Shown: positions 16,976 to 25,892 of the stretch, one piece after another | Layout: the number at the start of each line of letters is the position of its first letter | Numbering within the stretch: the first letter of the stretch is position 1 | The notes under the pieces: model-generated | Databases searched by the model: none | What the model saw: only the letters and a program-made list of their open reading frames with translations | What the model was told of the DNA's origin: nothing | Position numbers and translations under genes: made by a program | Origin: Flavobacterium aquidurense | GTDB taxonomy: Bacteria; Bacteroidota; Bacteroidia; Flavobacteriales; Flavobacteriaceae | NCBI RefSeq assembly: GCF_001404985.1 | Contig: NZ_JRLF01000016.1 | Coordinates: 1-35,305 of the forward strand | DNA: 35,305 bases | Reading direction: 5' to 3'

Positions 16976-18085
16976 TTATTCTTTGACAGCTTTGATTTCC
17001 ATTACACTATTGTATGCTTTTTTAGGCTGCAGCTTTGCATCAAACAATAAAGGATAATTTGTTCTGCCTTTTATCGGCCAGTCATTCAGCCAGGATTGTC
17101 CGTCATGAACTCCCCAAAAAGTTACTCTGCTAATTTTATCCTTGTGTTTTAGAAATAATTTAAAAATAGCTGCATAACGCTGTGCTAATTTATTCTGAAC
17201 AGAATCCGGAAGACTTTTAGGATATGGGTTCATCTTAGCGTTATTTTCGAAATTCTGGTTTACATCTGCGCCTTTTAAATCCCATGGATTTGGCAAAACA
17301 GTAATATCCAATTCGGTAAAAGCAACTTTAACTCCCAAAGCCGAATATGCCAAAATACTTTTCTCAATTTCTTCGATCGACGGGCTATTCAATTTCCAAT
17401 GTGCCTGACTTCCTATTCCGTCAATTTTTCCTCCGGCAGCTTTTATTTTTTTTACAAGTCTGATTACACCTTCTCTTTTTGCCGTATCTTCAAGATTATA
17501 ATCATTATAATACAAATCTACTTTTGGGTCAGCTGCTGCTGCCAATTTATAAGCATCAACAAGATAACGTTCACCAAGGGTATTTAAAAAAACCGATTTT
17601 CGCAACGTTCCATCTTCGTTTAAAGCTTCATTAACAACATCCCACGAATTGATCCTTCCTTTATATTTAGTAACAATCGTCGTGATATGATCTTTCATAA
17701 AAGCCTTCATTTCTGTACTGTCTTTAATCTTTTCCATCCACGGTGCTAATTGACTGTGCCAAATCAAGGTATGTCCATGAATAAACATTTTATTTTTTTC
17801 TCCAAAAGCCACAAATTTATCAGCCAAAGCAAAATCATATTTGTCCTTTTGCGGGTGTATAAACATCGATTTCATGATGTTCTCTGCTGTAATTGCGTTA
17901 AACTCTTTACAAATCAGCGAATCTTCTTTAGCATCTTTTTCTTCAATTTGATCGGCACTTAAAGCTGTACCGATGTAGAAATCGTCTTTGTAGACGTCTT
18001 TTAATGAAGAAGTTTCTTTTTGTGAAGTACAACTCACAGCCAGCAACGTTGTGACGGCAATAAAATAAGGATTAATAAATTTCAT
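16976..18085 (-). CDS. GH10 endo-1,4-beta-xylanase, lipoprotein
   Basis: A 369-residue single-domain family 10 xylanase. The lipobox is LAVSC with lipidated Cys19, followed by TSQKETS. The catalytic acid/base is Glu153 (SWDVVNEALNEDG) and the nucleophile is Glu258 (VAFTELDITVLP). Substrate-binding landmarks FIHGHTLIWHSQLAPW (101-116) and VTFWGVHDGQSWLNDWP near the C terminus are intact. There is no carbohydrate-binding module. As an outer-membrane lipoprotein it would cut xylan at or near the cell surface into oligomers for SusCD; surface exposure is inferred and the post-Cys signal is only a partial match to the known export motif. It lies 101 bp after GH115, separated by a perfect hairpin, and precedes the symporter promoter. 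Confidence 0.97.
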   Translation of the reverse strand: MKFINPYFIAVTTLLAVSCTSQKETSSLKDVYKDDFYIGTALSADQIEEKDAKEDSLICKEFNAITAENIMKSMFIHPQKDKYDFALADKFVAFGEKNKMFIHGHTLIWHSQLAPWMEKIKDSTEMKAFMKDHITTIVTKYKGRINSWDVVNEALNEDGTLRKSVFLNTLGERYLVDAYKLAAAADPKVDLYYNDYNLEDTAKREGVIRLVKKIKAAGGKIDGIGSQAHWKLNSPSIEEIEKSILAYSALGVKVAFTELDITVLPNPWDLKGADVNQNFENNAKMNPYPKSLPDSVQNKLAQRYAAIFKLFLKHKDKISRVTFWGVHDGQSWLNDWPIKGRTNYPLLFDAKLQPKKAYNSVMEIKAVKE

Positions 18086-18132
18086 GTCTTTTGGTTTAAT
18101 AGATAATAGTTTTACATAGTTTTTCTCAAAGG

Positions 18133-18165
18133 AGACCTGACAGGTTTTTAAAACCTGTCAGGTCT
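18133..18165 (-). terminator. Perfect 33-bp palindrome between GH115 and GH10
   Basis: The arms AGACCTGACAGGTTTT (18133-18148) and AAAACCTGTCAGGTCT (18150-18165) are exact reverse complements with one central base. It lies 22 bp past the GH115 stop. It could be an intrinsic terminator/attenuator or a REP-like dispersed palindrome. A much weaker relative (AACAAGTTTT...AAAACCTGTT) lies after xylA at 9424-9444. Confidence 0.7.
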
Positions 18166-18186
18166 AATTTATGTTATATTACAGAA

Positions 18187-20799
18187 TTATTCGTTCCTAA
18201 AACTCTCTGGCGGTCCTAAATACGAGTCTAAAACTTTTCCTTTTTCAGTTTCTATTACAATCTTCTGAAGAACCAAAGCCGGGTCAATTCCGTAAATCTT
18301 TAAAACGTGGTTTCCAGGGTTGTCAATCGTATGCATTGAGGTTATTATTTTTATATTGTTCGCAACAGATTCAGACCAGGCTTTCTCTGAAGAGTCTGCG
18401 CTGAGGTTCAATATCTGCGGTTTTTCATCGTCAAACGCAATTCCGTATTTCAAGCCGTCACCGATTTTAAAATTTATTGTTGGCGAAAAATAGGCATACA
18501 CTTTCACATTCCCTTTACTGAAAAAATGAACATCATATTCTAATCTTGGCGATTTCTCCGAGATTTCAATCGCATTAATATTCGAAGGCTTTATTGTTAT
18601 TCCAGAATCTGTTTTACCAAGATTTGGAATTATGGTCCATTTTGCTGCATCCGAATTTATTACTTTAGAATAATTTTTACTTTCTATTGAAATGTAACCG
18701 TTGTTCTCAACAAAACCCCGAACAGGATCTAAATCTCTGTTTTTATTAATAGACGTTTCAGTCTTTGGCAAATCCTCAGCAGTAATCTTTATCACCTCTT
18801 TTATTGCAGGTTCGATTGTTTTTGTTCTCGGAATTACATTTTTATCTGGCTGCTGCCAATTATCATAGCCAATATGCGTTTGTGACATCATATGATTCCA
18901 TTTGCCATTTGCTAATTGCGTATGATAATAATTCGTGAGCAGACTGTCTCTTTCAAATAACTTTTTTACTTTTTCAGCATACACATTTGCAATGGCATTT
19001 TCCTGACTTGCATACAACTGATTTTTAGCAGCAGCGACATACATTTCATTTAAATTTGAACTTGCTAAAACAGGAAATAAAACCAATTGATAAAAAGCAT
19101 CTTTATATTCTGGTTTCAAATTTTTATCAATTGAATTGGCTTTTTCAACCAGTTTTTGATACTCTGCCACAACGCCATCTGCTTCATTATAATTGGTAAT
19201 ACTATAGGTTTTAGGATTTAACAATTCAGGTTTTCTGCGTGCATTGTATTTTGTATATAATTTTATGATTTCAGCAATCTCTTCAGGATATTGATTTCCA
19301 AAGTTTTCTTTTGCCCAATTCACATAATATTCAGCTAAATTTCCCGCATTAAATGCATCAGGATTCCATGCCATATCCAGAAAAAACTCAATAGGAAATT
19401 CCATTGGTTTAATGTCACCCACATTTACAATCCAGATTTTATCGACGCCATATTGATACGCCAGATCCATTTGCTCCCAGGTACGCTCGATTTGGTTGGT
19501 ATTAATCCATTTATAATTTCTTGGCCCTCCAACATAATCATAATGATAATAAATACCGTAACCGCCTTTTCTTGGTTTTGAATTCAGCTCAGGTAATTTC
19601 CTGATATTGCCCCAATTGTCATCACATAACAAAAGTGTAATATCATCCGGAACCCGCATTCCTTTATCATAATAATCCTGAACTTCTTTATAAAGTGCCC
19701 ACATTTGCGGTGTTTCTTCAACAGGCTTTTTAGTTACTTCTGCAATGATATCTCTTTGTGTATTTACAATATTTTCTAACAACCCAATTGCAGTTCCCTG
19801 CGTCATTGGTTCATCACCATCGCCACGCATCCCAACAGTTACAATACTTTCTTTATCGCCCATTCTCTTCATTCCCTCTTTCCAGAACGAAATCAAATTC
19901 TCAGAATTGGTACTAAAATCCCATTTCCCTTTTCCTAAAGCCGACCATTCTGCATGTGCTCTGCTCAAAGGTTCATGATGTGAAGTTCCCATTACAATTC
20001 CGTATTCATCAGCCAGAACTGCGTTTTGAGGATCATCAACATAAAACATTCTTCCCCACATCGATGGCCACAAATAATTTCCTTTCATTCTCAGGATCAA
20101 TTCAAAAACAGTATCATAGAATTTAGCATTAAATCCACCATATTTTTCAAATGCCCAACCTGATAATGCAGGAGCTTCATCATTTATAAAAATACCGCGA
20201 TATTTTACTTTTGGTTCTCCCATTGTATGAATTCCGGGTATTACATGCAATTCCGATTGCTTTTGAACGGGAACATCTGCCCAGAAATACCAAGGAGAAA
20301 CTCCTATTTGAGACGATAAATCATAAATCCCGTAAATCGTTCCGCGTTTGTCAGAACCTGCAATTACTAATGCTTTTTTAACTCCTTTTACAGGATTATC
20401 CACAACCTGAGTCGTAAATTTTTCCCATTTCCCTTTTAGTTCATTACCATCTATTTTTCCTTCTCGCGCTAATTGATCTATAATTTCACTTTTACCAATT
20501 GTTCCTATAATGATAATGAAATCCTCTGCTTTGGAAATTTTTTTTATCCTTTTTAAATGTAAATCTGAAACTTTAAAAAGATCATTTTCCAAATGCCCTA
20601 CAACTCGCAAAACTCCTAAAAAATCTTTTTCGCTCACGAATACTGAAGCTATTTTTCCTTTTGAAACTAAAGGAAAATTCTCGGCAGAAGCTTTATTTAC
20701 AACATATTTATCAGGATTTATTGCATATGAATTTGGGCTAAATGCAATTAGGAAAAGCACTAGAAATAACTTAAAAATATGAGATTTAATAAAATGCAT
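18187..20799 (-). CDS. GH115 xylan alpha-1,2-glucuronidase, exported
   Basis: An 870-residue protein with a signal peptide (about 1-26, ending NSYA). Family 115 landmarks run in order: AGSDKRGTIYGIYDLSSQIGVSPWYFWADVP (about 147-177), KYRGIFINDEAPALSGWAFEKYGGFNAKFYD, LRMKGNYLWPSMWG, VMGTSHHEPLSRAHAEW, and LLCDDNWGNIRKLP. A C-terminal beta-sandwich runs from about residue 710. GH115 enzymes remove (4-O-methyl-)glucuronic acid from internal and terminal xylose units of glucuronoxylan. It complements the GH67 enzyme of the same locus, which in known members needs the uronic acid at the non-reducing end. It follows uxuA by 86 bp. I do not assign individual catalytic residues. Confidence 0.96.
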   Translation of the reverse strand: MHFIKSHIFKLFLVLFLIAFSPNSYAINPDKYVVNKASAENFPLVSKGKIASVFVSEKDFLGVLRVVGHLENDLFKVSDLHLKRIKKISKAEDFIIIIGTIGKSEIIDQLAREGKIDGNELKGKWEKFTTQVVDNPVKGVKKALVIAGSDKRGTIYGIYDLSSQIGVSPWYFWADVPVQKQSELHVIPGIHTMGEPKVKYRGIFINDEAPALSGWAFEKYGGFNAKFYDTVFELILRMKGNYLWPSMWGRMFYVDDPQNAVLADEYGIVMGTSHHEPLSRAHAEWSALGKGKWDFSTNSENLISFWKEGMKRMGDKESIVTVGMRGDGDEPMTQGTAIGLLENIVNTQRDIIAEVTKKPVEETPQMWALYKEVQDYYDKGMRVPDDITLLLCDDNWGNIRKLPELNSKPRKGGYGIYYHYDYVGGPRNYKWINTNQIERTWEQMDLAYQYGVDKIWIVNVGDIKPMEFPIEFFLDMAWNPDAFNAGNLAEYYVNWAKENFGNQYPEEIAEIIKLYTKYNARRKPELLNPKTYSITNYNEADGVVAEYQKLVEKANSIDKNLKPEYKDAFYQLVLFPVLASSNLNEMYVAAAKNQLYASQENAIANVYAEKVKKLFERDSLLTNYYHTQLANGKWNHMMSQTHIGYDNWQQPDKNVIPRTKTIEPAIKEVIKITAEDLPKTETSINKNRDLDPVRGFVENNGYISIESKNYSKVINSDAAKWTIIPNLGKTDSGITIKPSNINAIEISEKSPRLEYDVHFFSKGNVKVYAYFSPTINFKIGDGLKYGIAFDDEKPQILNLSADSSEKAWSESVANNIKIITSMHTIDNPGNHVLKIYGIDPALVLQKIVIETEKGKVLDSYLGPPESFRNE

Positions 20800-20885
20800 T
20801 ATTTAAATATTTTTATAGTATTAACTTCAATTCAAACTTGACAAAGCCAACTCAACTGAGATCTAACTGGTTTAACTGTGAAAAC

Positions 20886-22058
20886 TTATAAATTCAACTT
20901 ATACGCAATTCCCATTTCCAAACCTCTTAATTCTGCAAGTCCTTTTAATCTTCCAACAAGAGAATAACCAGGATATGTTTCTTTTGTTTCATCTACTGCA
21001 TGAAGAAAACCATGATCCGGACGCATAGGTAAACTCACTTTTAATCTATTCATCAACAAGAGTATTTTCTCAACAATAACTTCCATTTTTGTATCTCCTT
21101 TTAAATGCTCCGATTCCCTAAAAACAGTTTCGCTTTCGCGGAAAGTGTTTCGAAGATGCAAAAAGTGAATCCGGTCTCCAAAATCATCAATTATTTTTTC
21201 CAGATTATTATCCGGATTTGCACCTAAAGAACCGGTACAATAACACAACCCATTTGAATTGAAAGGAACGGCATCAAGAATGGTTTTCAGATCTTCTTCT
21301 GTAGAAACGATTCGTGGTAAACCTAAAACCGAAAATGGCGGATCATCCGGATGAATCGCTAATTTTGCACCATATTCCGAAGCAAATGGAGCCACTTCTG
21401 ATAAAAAATAAATAAGATTTTCTCTAAGTTTATTATTATCAATATCAGCGTAATTATTTAATACCGAAAGAATTTGTTCTTGGGTAAAATTAATTTTGCT
21501 TCCCGGTAGTCCCAGTAATACATTTTTAAAAAGTAATTCTTTCTCATCTTGAGAAAGTTTATGGCCAAATTTCAAAGCATTTTCTTTCTGAACTTCTGAA
21601 TAATCGTTTTCAGCATTTGGTCTTTTCAAAAGAAAAACATCAAAATAAGTAAAAGCATCCTGATTGTATAGCAAAGCTTTGCTTCCGTCCTGATTTATAT
21701 AATTATGATTTGTTCGCACCCAGTCTAAAATAGGCATGAAATTATAAGTGATAATTTTAATACCGCAATCTGATAAATTCTTTATACTGGTTTTATAGTT
21801 TTCAATGTATTGCAAATAATTTCCGGTTCTTCGTTTTATTTCTTCGTGAACCGGTAGACTTTCTACAACCGTCCACTCCAATCCAGATCCTTCAATTATG
21901 TGCTGTCTTTGTTTTATATCAGCAACTTCCCAAACATCGCCAACCGGAATTTGATGCAAAGCCGTTACAATTCCTGTTGCTCCGGCTTGTTTAATATCAA
22001 GTAAAGTAACATTATCCTTAGGTCCAAACCATCGCATTGTCTGCTGCATTTTTATCAT
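20886..22058 (-). CDS. uxuA: D-mannonate dehydratase
   Basis: A 390-residue cytoplasmic enzyme dehydrating D-mannonate to 2-keto-3-deoxygluconate. The family opening MRWFGPKDNVTLLDIKQAGATGIVTALHQIP is clear. Likely metal and active-site positions are His236 (AIHPDDPP), the SNGLCYCTGSLGANPDN stretch near 268-284, His301 (FLHLRN), and His349 (MRPDHG). Three closely spaced Met codons (residues 1, 4 and 8) allow alternative starts; MQQTMRWFG at residue 4 is typical of the family. It follows the SDR gene by 15 bp. Together they process uronic acid released by the two alpha-glucuronidases of the locus. Confidence 0.97.
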   Translation of the reverse strand: MIKMQQTMRWFGPKDNVTLLDIKQAGATGIVTALHQIPVGDVWEVADIKQRQHIIEGSGLEWTVVESLPVHEEIKRRTGNYLQYIENYKTSIKNLSDCGIKIITYNFMPILDWVRTNHNYINQDGSKALLYNQDAFTYFDVFLLKRPNAENDYSEVQKENALKFGHKLSQDEKELLFKNVLLGLPGSKINFTQEQILSVLNNYADIDNNKLRENLIYFLSEVAPFASEYGAKLAIHPDDPPFSVLGLPRIVSTEEDLKTILDAVPFNSNGLCYCTGSLGANPDNNLEKIIDDFGDRIHFLHLRNTFRESETVFRESEHLKGDTKMEVIVEKILLLMNRLKVSLPMRPDHGFLHAVDETKETYPGYSLVGRLKGLAELRGLEMGIAYKLNL

Positions 22059-22073
22059 AATCGATGATTTAAA

Positions 22074-22811
22074 TTAAAATCCGATACTGTTTCCGCCATC
22101 AACAGGCAAAACAGTTCCTGTTGTATATTTTGATTCGCTTAAAGCGAAATAATAAACGGCATCTGCAATATCAGATGGTTCTCCCAAAAATCCCATTGGT
22201 GTTCTGGAAAGCACTTTATTTTTTCTTTCAGGATCATTATCAAGTGCTGTCGAAGACATTTTTGTTTTGATGAATCCTGGTGCAATACAGTTTACGCGAA
22301 TGCCAAACGGAGCCAATTCTACTGCCATCGCGCGCGTCATGGATTCAATTGCCCCCTTACTTGCTGAATACGCAATTACTTTTGGGATCCCGTATTGAGA
22401 TGCCATCGAACTGATGTTTACAATACTTCCGCCCGTATTTGCTTTCATGTTTTTTACAACTTCTCTACTCACAGCAAAAACGCTCAAAAGATTGGTATGA
22501 ATTACAGATAGAAAATCTTCATCTGTTACGTCCGAAAATTCTTTTTTCAGATTGATTCCTGCATTATTGACCAAAATATCAATTGGGTTATTTTTTACAA
22601 TATTTTCAATCATTGTCGGAATTCCTGCAATATCATTTAAATCATATAAAACCGGAATCGCATTTTCGCCAATTTCCCTGCAAGCTTCTTCTGTTTTTTC
22701 TTTTGATCTTCCAATTATATAAGTTTTGATTCCGTTCTCACATAATTTTTTTGCGGTTGCAAAACCTAAACCTGAATTTCCTCCGGTTACAATGGCTGTT
22801 TTTGTACTCAT
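22074..22811 (-). CDS. SDR-family oxidoreductase, probable D-fructuronate reductase (UxuB role)
   Basis: A 245-residue classical short-chain dehydrogenase. The cofactor motif is TGGNSGLG (9-16), NNAG lies at 81-84, the catalytic Ser is 134 (NISSMAS), and the YSASK motif gives Tyr147 and Lys151. The C terminus has PVDGGNSIGF. Sitting between GH67 (19 bp upstream) and uxuA (15 bp downstream), it most likely reduces D-fructuronate to D-mannonate, a step done by an SDR rather than a long-chain UxuB in some bacteria. Sequence alone does not separate it from other SDRs such as gluconate 5-dehydrogenase; the role is contextual. Confidence 0.85.
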   Translation of the reverse strand: MSTKTAIVTGGNSGLGFATAKKLCENGIKTYIIGRSKEKTEEACREIGENAIPVLYDLNDIAGIPTMIENIVKNNPIDILVNNAGINLKKEFSDVTDEDFLSVIHTNLLSVFAVSREVVKNMKANTGGSIVNISSMASQYGIPKVIAYSASKGAIESMTRAMAVELAPFGIRVNCIAPGFIKTKMSSTALDNDPERKNKVLSRTPMGFLGEPSDIADAVYYFALSESKYTTGTVLPVDGGNSIGF

Positions 22812-22830
22812 ATTCTTTTATTTATATTTA

Positions 22831-24981
22831 TTAATTTCCTGGTGCAAACGGAAATTTTAATGATTTAAAATACTCTAATGTTTGTGTTGGCTTCTCTACT
22901 CCTACCGGCAACTCCTTACCTGAATATTGCTGAAAATACAACAAACATGCATCTCGCCACCACTTTGCTTCTTTATACTGAATTTCCAACAGCATTTGAA
23001 CTTCTTTAAAACGTTCGCTGTCTACATATTTTGCTGTTTTATTCCAGATATTCTGCATTTCCTGAACCTGATTTACACCTTCCTGATATTTTAATGCCAT
23101 ACCATTCCAGAGTGTTTGTCCATTTTTTAATTTATAATCCCAGGAAACATGATGAAACCATAATAAATCTGTTTCCGGACAAGTCCCCAGATTATCAAAA
23201 ACCTTTTCTACTTCTGGTGCGTATTGACCCGTTGCATTTGTTCCGGTTTTTGATCTGTCAAAACCAATTCCGTTTTTATCTGCTTTATGATAGTAAGTCG
23301 GATTCCATTCTGGTCTTGATAAATCACTTACCCAAGGTCCCGGGCCATAATGATGCCCCGTATCCATGATATGATGTAAACCAAACGGTGTCATATAATT
23401 TACAACTGCTTCACGCGATTTTATCATCATCTCTTTAACCGGTTTAATAAAATTTTCATTGTTAGAAAAAGTACATTGCAGCCATTCATTTGCAATAACT
23501 TCTGAATCTAAATACGGATCCCATGCCAATCTCCCAAAGCCATACCAATTTGCTTGTGCAAACGGATGTCCGGTCCAGTTAAGATCATTACCAATATTTG
23601 AAACTCCTGCAATTCCGGTAAGTTTGCTGTGACTTATAGATCCGTCAACTACTTTGGCAACTGTAGAACCTTTGCCTTTTTGATACGTATCTGATGCTAA
23701 AACTTCCTGAAATAATTTAGGCAGATAAACCAAATGAGCACTAAATCCAAGATATTCCTGCGTAATTTGAAACTCAATCATTAAAGGCGTTTTTGGCATA
23801 GCACCAAATAATGGATGAAAAGGTTCTCTGGGCTGAAAATCTATTGCCCCGTTTTTAACCTGAACAATTACATTATCCCTAAATTTTCCGTCATACGGCT
23901 GAAATTCAGCATAAGCTTGTTTGGCACGATCATTCGCATCATGTTCAGAATACACAAAAGCCCTCCACATAATCACACCTCCAAAAGGAGCTAAAGCATC
24001 AGCAAGCATATTAGCACCGTCAACATGATCACGCCCGTAATTTTGTGGACCAGGCTGACCTTCTGAATTTGCTTTTACCAGAAATCCTCCAAAATCAGGA
24101 ATCCTTTTATAGATTTCTTTCGCCTTTTCTTTCCACCAATTTGCTACAGCACCATCTTTAGGATCAGCTGTTTTTAAACCTCCAATTTCTATGGATGCCG
24201 AGAAACGCGCCGTTAAATATACTTTTATTCCATATGGTCTGAATACATTCGCTAGAGCCTCAACTTTCTCTAAATATTGTGGTGTCAATATCAAGGCATT
24301 GGCATTTACATTTGTTAAAACCGTACCGTTAATCCCAATTGAAGCATTTGCTCTGGCATAATCAATATATCTTTGATCAATAAAATCAGGAAGTTTTTGC
24401 CAATTCCATAATGAAAAACCGGCATAACCCCGCTCTACAGTTCGGTCTAAATTATCCCAATGATTTAAGATTCTGATATTTGTTTTTGGGGAATCAACAA
24501 TATTTAAGTTTTTAATTGATTTATTAGTCTGAATGAGCTTCAGAAAATTATAAACGCCATACAAAATAGCAACATCGTTTTTTCCGGTAATTATAATCTG
24601 CTTTTTATTTTTTATTGAAATAGATTTAATAATAAAACCTTCATCATTTATTTTTTCAAAATCAGATAACAGAGATTTTTGAATATCTGAATTTAAAGAG
24701 GATTGAGAACCAATGATCAGATTATTTTGACCTTCTAATTTTGATTTGATTTCAATTTTATTTCCTAACATACTATGCAAAGCAGATTCTATTTCATTCA
24801 AATAAATCTTTGACGTTTCAGAATTTCCCGAAGCAACTATTCCCGTAATAGCTAAATTATATTCCTGAACAACTTGAGGATTTGTAATCTTATCATATTG
24901 GAGCCATAATTTATAATCCTTTTGAGCAGAAGCGTAAAGGGAAATCAAGACAAACAAAAAAACAAATCTTAATGAAGTCAT
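22831..24981 (-). CDS. GH67 alpha-glucuronidase, exported
   Basis: A 716-residue protein with a signal peptide (1-19, ending LYASA), so periplasmic. An N-terminal GH67 domain (to about 160) precedes the catalytic barrel, which starts near NIRILNHWDNLDRTVERGYAG. The acid is Glu307 (VKANSEGQPGP) and the bases are Asp381 (AIDFQPREP) and Glu409 (ITQEYLG). The spacing of these three agrees within one residue with Glu292/Asp365/Glu393 of the characterised Cellvibrio japonicus enzyme. The C-terminal helical domain includes PFGLHHIMDTGHHYGPGPW. It removes (4-O-methyl-)glucuronate from the non-reducing end of aldouronic oligomers. It is the first gene of the GH67-SDR-uxuA unit, with a TATTTTTG promoter and LacI-type operator about 100 bp upstream. 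Confidence 0.97.
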   Translation of the reverse strand: MTSLRFVFLFVLISLYASAQKDYKLWLQYDKITNPQVVQEYNLAITGIVASGNSETSKIYLNEIESALHSMLGNKIEIKSKLEGQNNLIIGSQSSLNSDIQKSLLSDFEKINDEGFIIKSISIKNKKQIIITGKNDVAILYGVYNFLKLIQTNKSIKNLNIVDSPKTNIRILNHWDNLDRTVERGYAGFSLWNWQKLPDFIDQRYIDYARANASIGINGTVLTNVNANALILTPQYLEKVEALANVFRPYGIKVYLTARFSASIEIGGLKTADPKDGAVANWWKEKAKEIYKRIPDFGGFLVKANSEGQPGPQNYGRDHVDGANMLADALAPFGGVIMWRAFVYSEHDANDRAKQAYAEFQPYDGKFRDNVIVQVKNGAIDFQPREPFHPLFGAMPKTPLMIEFQITQEYLGFSAHLVYLPKLFQEVLASDTYQKGKGSTVAKVVDGSISHSKLTGIAGVSNIGNDLNWTGHPFAQANWYGFGRLAWDPYLDSEVIANEWLQCTFSNNENFIKPVKEMMIKSREAVVNYMTPFGLHHIMDTGHHYGPGPWVSDLSRPEWNPTYYHKADKNGIGFDRSKTGTNATGQYAPEVEKVFDNLGTCPETDLLWFHHVSWDYKLKNGQTLWNGMALKYQEGVNQVQEMQNIWNKTAKYVDSERFKEVQMLLEIQYKEAKWWRDACLLYFQQYSGKELPVGVEKPTQTLEYFKSLKFPFAPGN

Positions 24982-25074
24982 ATTTATCTAATTTAATTCT
25001 TAAATTTCAAAATCTTAATATTCCCCTTTACAATAAGAATATTTGATAATATTTTAAATCAAAAAATACATTAT

Positions 25075-25082
25075 CAAAAATA
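25075..25082 (-). promoter_or_regulatory. Predicted -7 box of the GH67-SDR-uxuA transcript
   Basis: TATTTTTG on the minus strand matches TAnnTTTG exactly. The -33 position expected upstream falls inside the LacI-type operator at 25094-25105. No well-spaced TTG is evident, so the -33 element is weak or absent. Confidence 0.55.
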
Positions 25083-25093
25083 AAACAACAATT

Positions 25094-25105
25094 GCAATCG
25101 GTTGC
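25094..25105. promoter_or_regulatory. LacI-type operator upstream of GH67
   Basis: GCAATCGGTTGC is identical over 12 bp to the site at 9189-9200. It lies 112 bp before the GH67 start and covers the expected -33 region of its promoter. Confidence 0.75.
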
Positions 25106-25181
25106 GTAAAAATATAAGATTGTTATTTAAGAAAAAAATTTTAGCTCTCTTTTTTTCAAAAAAATTAATTTCTAACAAATA

Positions 25182-25214
25182 AAAGCAGGATAATTTAAAA
25201 AACTATCCTGCTTT
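25182..25214 (-). terminator. Hairpin terminator after the PEBP-like gene
   Basis: The arms AAAGCAGGATA (25182-25192) and TATCCTGCTTT (25204-25214) form a perfect 11-bp stem with an 11-nt loop, 52 bp past the PEBP gene stop. It separates that gene from the GH67 promoter. Confidence 0.8.
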
Positions 25215-25266
25215 AACGGGGTCGATTTCAAGATTAAAATCGTGTGATTCCTATAACATATTTGAT

Positions 25267-25812
25267 TTATCGTTTATAATAAGCCATAATACTTGCTTTT
25301 GCCAGTGTTTGATTCCAAAGATTAAAACCTACAACAGCAGGATTTGTATTTGAATCAGTTCCTAATTTATCAGTTTTAAGGGCATAAACCGTTATGATGT
25401 ATTGATGAAACCCATGACCTTCAGGCGGACATGGACCTCCAAATCCTTTAATTCCATAATCGGTAATACTTTGAATAGCACCTTTTGGAATTAGATTGTT
25501 TTTAGTTCCGGCATTTGTCAACAATTCATTCACGTTGACCGGAATGTCAAAAACGATCCAATGCCAAAATCCACTTCCGGTTGGAGCATCAGGATCGTAC
25601 ATTGTTATAGCGAAACTTTTTGTTCCCTCCGGAGCATTCTTCCATGACAATTGAGGCGATTGATTTTCTCCGGAACAGCCAAATCCGTTGAATTCCTGAA
25701 TTTTAGAAGCTTGACCTCCTAAATCATTACTGGTTAACGTAAATGTCTTTTGTCCAAAAATTGTTGTGGTGAAAATTAAGAATAGCACCAAAATTAAATT
25801 TACTTTTTTCAT
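25267..25812 (-). CDS. YbhB/YbcL-family PEBP-like protein, exported
   Basis: A 181-residue protein with a signal peptide (about 1-20, MKKVNLILVLF...TIFG). It has the phosphatidylethanolamine-binding-protein fold of bacterial YbhB/YbcL: YDPDAPTGSGFWHW (72-85; Asp73, Asp75, His84), GGPCPPEGHGFHQY (125-138; His133, His136), and SPQLSW near 52. These residues line the anion pocket in the family. The biochemical role of bacterial members is unsettled; they are often called Raf-kinase-inhibitor-like by homology only. It lies between the AraC gene (80 bp) and a terminator, so it may be transcribed with the regulators. No evident link to xylan metabolism. Confidence 0.9.
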   Translation of the reverse strand: MKKVNLILVLFLIFTTTIFGQKTFTLTSNDLGGQASKIQEFNGFGCSGENQSPQLSWKNAPEGTKSFAITMYDPDAPTGSGFWHWIVFDIPVNVNELLTNAGTKNNLIPKGAIQSITDYGIKGFGGPCPPEGHGFHQYIITVYALKTDKLGTDSNTNPAVVGFNLWNQTLAKASIMAYYKR

Positions 25813-25892
25813 TTTACTGAGTTTTAAAATTTAAAGTAAATTTAGAATCAGTATCGTAAAAGAAACTTTAGAGAAAGGATCAAAAACTATTG

